40,530 bases of DNA from Caulobacteraceae bacterium (GTDB lineage Bacteria > Pseudomonadota > Alphaproteobacteria > Caulobacterales > Caulobacteraceae), in the NCBI GenBank assembly GCA_003164925.1, contig PLRV01000039.1, forward strand, positions 393 through 40,922, given 5' to 3'. Position numbers and translations under genes: made by a program. Positions 34,619-40,530 of the stretch are shown one piece after another. How positions within the stretch are numbered: the stretch's first letter is position 1; each line of letters opens with the position of its first letter. Under the pieces are notes generated by a model that did no database searches, was not told the DNA's origin, and saw only the letters and a list, made by a program, of their open reading frames with translations.

Positions 34619-35149
34619 CTACTCGTCGGCAACGATGATGTCGGGATTTTCCGGCAGGCGCGTCTCGAACAGGCCGATGTCCAGCGCCTTCTGGGGATAG
34701 AGGGGCTGCAGGGGCTGCTCGGCGAGCAGGGTCAGGTCTTTTGCGTCCAGGGCGGCGGCCTCGGCGCGGCGGCGGGCTTGACGCGCCTGCTCCATCTGCG
34801 GCCGGTGAGCCATGCCCGAGGCGGTGCGCCAATAGGCCACAGACAGGCGCCAAGCCGTGTGCCGGCCGGAAAACGGGATCAGACCGCGCTCGACGATGGG
34901 CTTGAGTTCGCAATAGCGATCCTGCGGAGCGATCATGCGCCGGCGGCCTTCGCGTTCGTCGTCAAGCCGCCCGGCGTAGGCGTCCAACGCGGCGCTCTGG
35001 GTCTTGAACACCGGTCCGGTGAACTCGCGCACGAACGCCACCGCCTCACCGACCAGGTTCTCAGCCTCGCGCTCGCGGGCGGCTCGGCCGGTGGGCGCGG
35101 CAAGCGCGGCCTCGGCGTTGGCGGCGATGGGATAGAGGATGGCGCTCAT
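34619..35149 (-). CDS. Conserved-looking protein of unknown function
   Basis: A 176-residue soluble protein, Ala- and Arg-rich and mostly helical. It begins MSAILYPIAANAEAALAAPT, has charged helices (REREAENLVGEAVAFVREFT and DDEREGRRRMIAPQD), and ends in LPENPDIIVADE. There is no signal peptide or membrane segment, and I recognise no family. The ATG at 35149 is the natural start; earlier in-frame codons would run into the divergent divL promoter region. It forms a two-gene unit with the metallopeptidase (5-bp gap) and diverges from divL with 177 bp between starts. Confidence 0.65.
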   Translation of the reverse strand: MSAILYPIAANAEAALAAPTGRAAREREAENLVGEAVAFVREFTGPVFKTQSAALDAYAGRLDDEREGRRRMIAPQDRYCELKPIVERGLIPFSGRHTAWRLSVAYWRTASGMAHRPQMEQARQARRRAEAAALDAKDLTLLAEQPLQPLYPQKALDIGLFETRLPENPDIIVADE

Positions 35150-35326
35150 GGCCCCTATTGTGCGCAAATTCCATCGACTTAGGGAGTCGTCGTTGCTCGA
35201 TCGGCGCAGCCTTGGCGCAAACAAGGCATGCACTGACGCACGCCTGATTTCGTCGGCGGACGGCACGGACCTATTCTTAGCGAGTGATTCGCTTCAGGCG
35301 CGCCCAGCGCCCAGATTGAAGGCCTG

Positions 35327-37642
35327 ATGGACGCCCTGCATCTCGTCCTGGCGGCAGCCGCCGGCGCGGTCTGCCTAGCGCTAGCCGCCGCATTCTGGGC
35401 GGCTGCCGCCCGGCGCCTCGCCGATGCGCGCATTGCCGCCCTGGAACATCGCCTGATCCGCGCTGAACAGCAGGGTGAAGCCGCGCGCGGCGCCATCGAG
35501 GCCTTCGACGGCGCGGTCCTGTCGATCGAGAACGACACGGTGCGCCTGGCGGCAGGCGAAGACGTCATGCCGGCCATCGCGGCCCTGTTGGGCTCGACCG
35601 AGCAGCCCTCGGCCATTCTCACCGCCCTGACCGGGCCCCACGCGCCCCTGTCGCGACGGATCGAAGCCCTGACCCTGCGCGGCGAAGCCTTCATCGGCCA
35701 GGTGCTCGTCGCGGGTGGGGCGCTGGAGGTGGAGGGCCGAGCGGCGGGCGCGGTGTGCTGGCTGCGTCTGTCCCTACGCCAGGAAGCCCAGACCGGCCTG
35801 CCCGGCGCGCCGATGATGGGCGAGTTCCTCGACGCCCAGCCCGATCCGATCTGGCTGGCTTCACCGTCCGGGGCCGTTTTATGGGCCAACAAGGCCTGGC
35901 TCGCCGCCGTGGAGGCCGCCTCGGTGGAGGAGGCCGGCCAGCAGGGACTGGACCTGGACGGGGGCGCCAAGACCCTCATCGCGGAGGCGGCGGCGGCGGG
36001 CGAAGCCCGCTCAGCGGTGCGCTGGATTACCGTGCGCGGACGGCGGCGCGCCTTTCAGGTGCTGGCGCGTCCCCTGCAAGGGGCGGCGGTGGCCGTGTGG
36101 GCGCACGACGTCACCGAACAGGAAGAAACCCGCGAGACCTTGCGCCGCCATGTGGAGGCTCACGACGAGACCCTCAACCATATCGGCGAGGCCGTGGCGA
36201 TCTTCAGCGGAGCCCGGCGACTATTGTTCCACAACACCGCCTTCGCCCAGCTTTGGGGCCTTGAGCCGGCATGGCTTGAAGAGCGGCCCAGCCACGGCGA
36301 AGTCCTCGACCGACTGCGTCAGCGGCGCAGGCTGCCCGAAACGGTCGACTACGCGGCCTTCAAGGCGGCCGAGCTGAAGCTGTATGAATCCGCTGGCCCT
36401 CTAGCCGATGAGATCTGGACCTTGCCAGACGGGCGCTCCTTGCGCGTGGTGCGTCAGCCCCACCCATTGGGAGGTCTGTTGCTGCTGTTCTCCGACATCA
36501 CCGGAGAACTGAAGACGAAGGCTCAGTACAACAGCCTGATCCAGGTGCAGCAGGCCACCTTGGACAAGCTGTCGGACGCTGTGGCGGTGTTCGGCTCAGA
36601 CGGGCGACTGCGCTTGCACAACGAGGCCTTCGCCGGCCTGTGGGGCATCAGCGCTCCCCAAATGGATGCGGCCGGGGACTTTGACGGGGTGGTGGAGCTG
36701 TGCGTGCCCCTGGTGCACGATCTGGGCTTCTGGCGCGAGCTGAAGGCCCGCGTCACCGACACCGATCCCCAGGCCCGCGCGCCCCTGGCCGGCGAGATCA
36801 AGACTTCCGCGGGACGCATTATCGCCTTTCAATCGCGGCCCCTGCCCGATGGGGCCACCCTGCTCGCCTTCACCGACGTAACCGACACTCGCGCCCTGCA
36901 AGGCGCCCTGGCCGAGCGTTCCCAGGCCCTGGAGGAGGCCGAACGGCTGAAGCGCGACTTCGTGGGCAATGTGTCCTACGAGCTACGCACCCCACTCACC
37001 ACCATCATCGGATACGCCGAGCTCTTGGATCACATGGGCGCAGCGCTGCCCGACCGGGCGCGAGCGCACCTGGCCTCGGTGCGTCAGGCGGCCGGCCATC
37101 TGGCGCGCTCCATCGACGACGTGCTCGACATGGCCCAGGTGGATGCGGGCGAGATGGCGCTGGACCTGGGGGATGTGCCCATCGACGAACTCCTGCGCAC
37201 GGCCCAGGAGCGCTGGGAGCGCGAGGCCAGCGAGGCAGACGCTCAGATCGAGGTGCGCTGCGCGCCCGACATCGGCGTGATCCGGGCTGACGCCCGCCGC
37301 CTAGGCCAGACTCTGGACCATCTGATGGAGAATGCAGTTCGCCAGTCGCCCCCCGGGGGGGTGATCACCCTCTCGGCCCAGCGGACCTTCGGCGAGGTGC
37401 AGATCCAGGTATCTGACGTTGGACGGGGCATTCCCTTCCACGTACAGGCGCACATCTTTGACCGCTTCATCGGTCGCGATCGCGGCGGGCCTGGCCTGGG
37501 CCTTGCCCTGGTCAAGGCCCTGGTGGAGTTGCATGGAGGCTGGGTGGCGCTGCAAAGCGAGCCTGGAGCCGGCGCCGCCTTCACCTGCCATCTGCCCGAA
37601 TCGGCCCTGCCCAGCGCCGGCTATCCCGAACTGCAGTTCTGA
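35327..37642 (+). CDS. divL: DivL, tyrosine-type pseudo-histidine kinase of cell-cycle control
   Basis: A 771-residue membrane-anchored signalling protein. There is one N-terminal helix (about 5-27), then PAS-like sensor modules in tandem (about 165-265, 285-395 and 410-520; each with the FxNxAF-type core, e.g. LLFHNTAFAQLWG and LRLHNEAFAGLWG) and a kinase core. The H-box reads FVGNVSYELRTPLTTIIGYA, so the acceptor position is Tyr551 instead of His, as in Caulobacter DivL (Tyr550). The ATPase part keeps Asn669 (MENA), DVGRGIP (Asp697) and GGPGLGLALV. In Caulobacter DivL works as a reader of DivK that controls the CckA kinase and so CtrA; the same role is inferred here. It diverges from the 34619 gene. 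Confidence 0.95.
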   Translation: MDALHLVLAAAAGAVCLALAAAFWAAAARRLADARIAALEHRLIRAEQQGEAARGAIEAFDGAVLSIENDTVRLAAGEDVMPAIAALLGSTEQPSAILTALTGPHAPLSRRIEALTLRGEAFIGQVLVAGGALEVEGRAAGAVCWLRLSLRQEAQTGLPGAPMMGEFLDAQPDPIWLASPSGAVLWANKAWLAAVEAASVEEAGQQGLDLDGGAKTLIAEAAAAGEARSAVRWITVRGRRRAFQVLARPLQGAAVAVWAHDVTEQEETRETLRRHVEAHDETLNHIGEAVAIFSGARRLLFHNTAFAQLWGLEPAWLEERPSHGEVLDRLRQRRRLPETVDYAAFKAAELKLYESAGPLADEIWTLPDGRSLRVVRQPHPLGGLLLLFSDITGELKTKAQYNSLIQVQQATLDKLSDAVAVFGSDGRLRLHNEAFAGLWGISAPQMDAAGDFDGVVELCVPLVHDLGFWRELKARVTDTDPQARAPLAGEIKTSAGRIIAFQSRPLPDGATLLAFTDVTDTRALQGALAERSQALEEAERLKRDFVGNVSYELRTPLTTIIGYAELLDHMGAALPDRARAHLASVRQAAGHLARSIDDVLDMAQVDAGEMALDLGDVPIDELLRTAQERWEREASEADAQIEVRCAPDIGVIRADARRLGQTLDHLMENAVRQSPPGGVITLSAQRTFGEVQIQVSDVGRGIPFHVQAHIFDRFIGRDRGGPGLGLALVKALVELHGGWVALQSEPGAGAAFTCHLPESALPSAGYPELQF

Positions 37643-37702
37643 CCTCTGAACCCCAGCTCCCATCGCGGGAGAGACGGGGTTTTCGAATTGACGCACAGTT
37701 TC

Positions 37703-37710
37703 TTAACCAT
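37703..37710 (+). promoter_or_regulatory. TTAACCAT, CtrA half-site-like
   Basis: An exact TTAACCAT lies 47 bp upstream of the polysaccharide deacetylase start, followed by an AT-rich stretch AATTTTGC. It matches the half-site attributed to CtrA in Caulobacter. It supports the ATG at 37757 rather than the TTG at 37688 as the start, since otherwise it would be coding. Binding is inferred. Confidence 0.4.
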
Positions 37711-37756
37711 AATTTTGCACGCTCAAACCTGGGGAAATCCGTCTGCGTCCCAGGTC

Positions 37757-38902
37757 ATGTTCTCGAAAAAGTTTTCCACTCAACCTGCTCTTCCCGCGGC
37801 CGCCGGCCGCGAACGGGGAGGCTTGCTGTCCGACTTTCCGGCGAACCGCCATACGGCTTTGGCGGGCGCGGCCCTGTTGTTCACGGCGGCAGCCGTGGGT
37901 TTGTTGGCCGCTACGGGCGACCCTCACGACGGCGCCCCGGTGGTGCGCGCGCGTATCCTAGCGTCGCCCAATGGCGCAGCGGGATGGCGCGACGCCCTCT
38001 CGCCCGACGAAGCAGCGGCCTCGTCCGCTGCGCCGGACGGGTCCGCCGATGGCCTCACGGCCGGTGACGGTTCCAGCGGCGGGGAGGCGGTGATCCTCAT
38101 GCCCGGAAGCGAGCAGGCGCACGTGCAGCCCCTGCCCCAGGCGCCCATCGCCGGCCTGAGCGCGCCGGGCCCGGGCGGCCTCCTTCCCATCATCGCGCCG
38201 GACGGGCGCACGTCGTGGAAGTCCTACGCCCGGCCCTTCGTCGACAACGGCCGGCCCAAAGTGGCCCTGGTCATTGGCGGCCTGGGTCTGAACGCCAAGG
38301 CTACCCGCGACGCCATAGACCGCCTGCCGCCGGAAATTACCCTGTCCTTCGTACCCTATTCCGATGGCCTGCAGGGCTGGATCGATCTGGCGCGGGCCAG
38401 CGGCCACGAGGTCCTGCTGGAAGCGCCCATGGAGCCATTGGACTTCCCCGACAACGATCCGGGCCCCTATACCCTGATGGCCAATGATCCGCCCGCAGAG
38501 ACGGTGCGGCGGCTGGAATGGATCATGGCCCGCGCCACCGGCTATTTTGGCCTGACCAATTATCTGGGCGGCCGGTTCGTGCAGTCCGACAAGGGCATGA
38601 ACGCCTTCGCCCAGGCCCTGCGCCAACGCGGCCTGGCCTTTATCGACGACGGATCGGCGGCCAAACGAGCGTCGGGCATTCCTCGGGCCTCGGCCGGCCA
38701 CATCGTCGACGACCAGCTCGACAGCGATTCCATCGATCGGCAATTGCTGACCTTGGAGGCTCAGGCCCTGCAGAACGGATCGGCCCTCGGCTCGGGCTTC
38801 GCCTATCCCCTGACCATCGCCCAGGTCCAACGCTGGGCGGCCTCCGTCGGCCAGCGCGGATATGCCCTGGCGCCGGCTTCGGCGGTGATGACCGGGCGCT
38901 GA
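37757..38902 (+). CDS. Divergent polysaccharide deacetylase family protein
   Basis: A 381-residue protein: a short basic leader, one transmembrane helix (about 31-50, TALAGAALLFTAAAVGLLAA), a Pro/Ala/Ser-rich linker of ~110 residues, and a C-terminal domain of the divergent polysaccharide deacetylase (YibQ) family. That domain begins KVALVIGGLGLNAKATRDAI, continues with ITLSFVPYSDGLQGWIDLA and VLLEAPMEPLDFPDNDPGPY, and ends at the RWAASVGQRGYALAP helix. The TM helix puts the domain in the periplasm, presumably acting on envelope polymers; the family lacks a firmly shown activity. ATG 37757 is preferred for its AGGT box and because the first 23 codons of the longer frame are promoter-like. It precedes rppH by 23 bp. 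Confidence 0.85.
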   Translation: MFSKKFSTQPALPAAAGRERGGLLSDFPANRHTALAGAALLFTAAAVGLLAATGDPHDGAPVVRARILASPNGAAGWRDALSPDEAAASSAAPDGSADGLTAGDGSSGGEAVILMPGSEQAHVQPLPQAPIAGLSAPGPGGLLPIIAPDGRTSWKSYARPFVDNGRPKVALVIGGLGLNAKATRDAIDRLPPEITLSFVPYSDGLQGWIDLARASGHEVLLEAPMEPLDFPDNDPGPYTLMANDPPAETVRRLEWIMARATGYFGLTNYLGGRFVQSDKGMNAFAQALRQRGLAFIDDGSAAKRASGIPRASAGHIVDDQLDSDSIDRQLLTLEAQALQNGSALGSGFAYPLTIAQVQRWAASVGQRGYALAPASAVMTGR

Positions 38903-38925
38903 AAATCGGCGTAATAGTCGTCCGA

Positions 38926-39486
38926 ATGGACAGTCAGACCCCTCAGGACCTTTCGCTCTATCGTCCCAATGTCGGGATCGTGCTGTTCAACCCGGACGGC
39001 AAGGTCTGGTTTGGCCGACGCGCCGGGACCGATGCGCCGCACAACTGGCAATTCCCGCAGGGAGGAGTTGACCCCGGCGAAGAGCTGTACGACGCGGCTC
39101 TGCGCGAACTGCACGAGGAGACCGGCGTGCGGTCGGCCAGCCTCCTAGGCCGAACCGAGGATTGGCTGACCTACGACTTCCCCAAGGGCTGGACCGGCGC
39201 CAAGGCCATGAGGGGCTGGCGCGGCCAAAAACAGGTCTGGTTCGCCCTACGCTTCGAGGGCCAGGACAGCGAGGTGAATCTCGCCCAGCACGCACCGCCC
39301 GAATTCGACGCTTGGCGCTGGGCGGATCTGGAGGAAACGGTCGACCTCGTGGTGCCTTTCAAGCGCGCAGCCTACGCGCAGGTGATCGCCGCCTTCCGCC
39401 GATTCGCCGCTCCCAAGGCGCCTGAAACGCCCAGCCGGCGCCAGTCCATCACTTGGCTGGGCAAGCTATTCCGCAGCGAGGCGTAG
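38926..39486 (+). CDS. rppH: RNA pyrophosphohydrolase (Nudix)
   Basis: A 186-residue Nudix hydrolase that removes pyrophosphate from the 5' end of mRNAs to trigger decay. The Nudix box GX5EX7REUXEEXGU is complete, with GGVDPGEELYDAALREL then HEETGV. The N-terminus RPNVGIVLFNPDGKVWFGRR and the QFPQGG strand are those of RppH/NudH. WTGAKAMRGWRGQKQVWFAL is also characteristic. The ATG at 38926 matches the family; the frame is open far upstream only as a shadow of the previous gene. The 23-bp gap to the deacetylase gene suggests an operon, a pairing common in alphaproteobacteria. Confidence 0.92.
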   Translation: MDSQTPQDLSLYRPNVGIVLFNPDGKVWFGRRAGTDAPHNWQFPQGGVDPGEELYDAALRELHEETGVRSASLLGRTEDWLTYDFPKGWTGAKAMRGWRGQKQVWFALRFEGQDSEVNLAQHAPPEFDAWRWADLEETVDLVVPFKRAAYAQVIAAFRRFAAPKAPETPSRRQSITWLGKLFRSEA

Positions 39487-39624
39487 ACGCGCGCCAAGCG
39501 CCGAATGAAGGCGGCGGCGGCGGTAACGAAATCCTCAGACAAGTGGCGCACCTTTCCCTGCGGCATTTTGTCGTGCACACTGCGGACCGCGACCAAGAGC
39601 GCGCCGCAAGGAGGACGCGGTCTT

Positions 39625-40509
39625 ATGGCCAAGACGGCATCTAAGCCCGTCACCAAGCCGGTCGGTTCGGCCGAGCAAATTAACCTTATGGCGCAATATC
39701 GCCACGAGGCAGCGGAGCATCGCCGCATCCTATTCGAACGGGGCTCGGGCCTATATACGGGCTGGAGGGATTTCCGCCGGTTCCTGCAAGACATGGGCCC
39801 CGCGCCCGGCGTGGACTACCTCATCACGCGCCTGACCGCCAATGACATGACCTATGCTCCCGGCAAGGTAGCCTGGATTCATCGGCTGAAGCAGCCGCGC
39901 CTGATCGACCTGCTGGCCTCAATGCAGTCCCCGCCGGAGAACTGCCACACCCAGCTCGTCACCGTGCGTGGCTCGATGGTGGAGTACACCGCCCTGGCGC
40001 GGGCGCTGGGCGTGCCGTTTGAAGCCATGGCTGTGGCCTTTAAGTCGGGAACGTCGCCCGAGGCTCTGGTGCAGCAGGCCTCCATTGGCGAAACGCTGAT
40101 CCAAGATGAGACGCCCTGGCTGGCGCCCGAACGCCGGCAGGCCTTCTTCGGCGCCTATCGCATGTGGCACATGCAGGTGCAGCCGCACTACGCCTCGATG
40201 GCCACCCCGGCGTTCTTGTTCGTCTATAGCGCCCTGCCCAATATGCTGAAGCTGAAGAACGGCCTGGACGAAGTCGGCCTGTGGGACCCGCCCACCGAGA
40301 AGGGCAAAGCCCTTCGCCAGGAGCACGATCTGTGGCGGCGCTATTGCGACAACATGGCCCGGGTCGAATCCGCACGGCTGGTCCAGCCATCCCTGCAACA
40401 ATATTCTCTCACCACCGACGTGAAGGCCATGTGGGACCACGTCAATCGTACCGAAGAGCTGTACCGGACCGGCAGCGAACCGGGCGGGCGCGGCGCGAAG
40501 ACCCATTAG
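39625..40509 (+). CDS. Unknown protein with AP2/HNH-like and HTH-like motifs
   Basis: A 294-residue soluble protein with no family I can name. Near the N-terminus, WRDFRRFLQDMGPAPGVDYL then ITRLTANDMTYAPGKVAWIH imitates the W..F..DMG.rP....dR....Y.PxNxxW pattern of phage and homing-nuclease AP2/HNH-associated domains, but the catalytic histidines are not evident. It is followed by VTVRGSMVEYTALARALGVP then FEAMAVAFKSGTSPEALVQQ, which looks like the ...G..xxLAxxLGI...RxxxGxSPEEAL helix-turn-helix found with such proteins. The C-terminal ~130 residues have no clear features. The start ATG 39625 follows a perfect AAGGAGG (39608-39614, 10-nt spacing). The stop lies within the repeat at 40506. Confidence 0.7.
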   Translation: MAKTASKPVTKPVGSAEQINLMAQYRHEAAEHRRILFERGSGLYTGWRDFRRFLQDMGPAPGVDYLITRLTANDMTYAPGKVAWIHRLKQPRLIDLLASMQSPPENCHTQLVTVRGSMVEYTALARALGVPFEAMAVAFKSGTSPEALVQQASIGETLIQDETPWLAPERRQAFFGAYRMWHMQVQPHYASMATPAFLFVYSALPNMLKLKNGLDEVGLWDPPTEKGKALRQEHDLWRRYCDNMARVESARLVQPSLQQYSLTTDVKAMWDHVNRTEELYRTGSEPGGRGAKTH

Positions 40510-40530
40510 AGCACGATGGGTTTAGGCGGA
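40506..40530 (-). repeat. Intergenic repeat cut by the window edge
   Basis: TTAGAGCACGATGGGTTTAG and the following GCGGA reverse-complement to a sequence matching 29672-29696 at 20 of 25 positions. It also resembles, with gaps, the left part of the repeat at 25460-25505 (TTTAGGC ... TAGAGC arms). The TAG at 40507-40509 is the stop of the preceding gene. Its right half lies beyond the window. Confidence 0.55.

Noticed and set aside
1-40530. CRISPR arrays, transposases, phage structural genes
   Set aside because: None was seen; the only repeats are short dispersed palindromes, not regularly spaced.

Overview
The window is a high-GC stretch of an alphaproteobacterial chromosome. It most likely comes from the Caulobacterales (Caulobacter or Phenylobacterium type). 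The strongest pointer is a 771-residue DivL orthologue whose H-box histidine is a tyrosine (Tyr551; the Caulobacter crescentus protein has Tyr550). Supporting pointers are an IF-1 with a long Arg-rich tail, two exact TTAACCAT motifs resembling CtrA half-sites, and NodT-type efflux and TonB-receptor genes. All but the first gene are complete. I see no plasmid, prophage or insertion-sequence backbone.

Layout. 1-5.5 kb: a truncated MFS exporter with a C-terminal monooxygenase-like domain, tRNA-Arg(CCG), an ABC-2 type ATPase without a permease beside it, a zinc-finger protein, a 14-TM drug exporter, and a DUF3916 protein preceded by a 132-bp palindrome. 5.5-8.4 kb: polA. 8.4-11.6 kb: a long gene-poor leader, a candidate 36-residue membrane peptide and two overlapping glycosyltransferase genes (CgeB-like and GT9). 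11.6-14.5 kb: a secreted unknown, pgi and a second secreted protein. 14.5-24.5 kb, all on the plus strand: a porin whose leader can pair with its own ribosome-binding site, a two-component pair, and a tripartite RND pump (permease, adaptor, NodT outer-membrane lipoprotein). 24.5-26.9 kb: a small DUF551-like protein, a PCu(A)C copper chaperone, a csp-infA pair with a strong terminator, and an RcnB-like protein. 26.9-29.6 kb: btuB on the minus strand under a cobalamin riboswitch, and an Inh-type periplasmic protein. 29.7-34.1 kb: ald and two adjacent large polytopic membrane proteins of unknown function. 34.2-40.5 kb: a zincin_1 metallopeptidase with an unknown partner, divL, a divergent polysaccharide deacetylase, rppH, and an orphan protein with phage-nuclease-like sequence motifs.

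How genes work together. The pump genes 18624-24534 form one operon, with a two-component pair immediately upstream that may control them. The riboswitch should shut down B12 uptake when cobalamin is plentiful. csp and infA are probably co-transcribed. DivL is a cell-cycle regulator acting on CckA-ChpT-CtrA in Caulobacter.

The least explained material is in the non-coding DNA and a few orphans. Several intergenic repeats recur in the window. One pair, at 25491 and 30933, matches at 47 of 57 positions. Two others, at 29769 and 40506, overlap and supply the stop codon of the adjacent gene. Other points of interest are the SD-sequestering porin leader, the two-gene membrane-protein locus and the AP2/HNH-like orphan at the right edge. 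I found no CRISPR array and no clear defence or secretion system.
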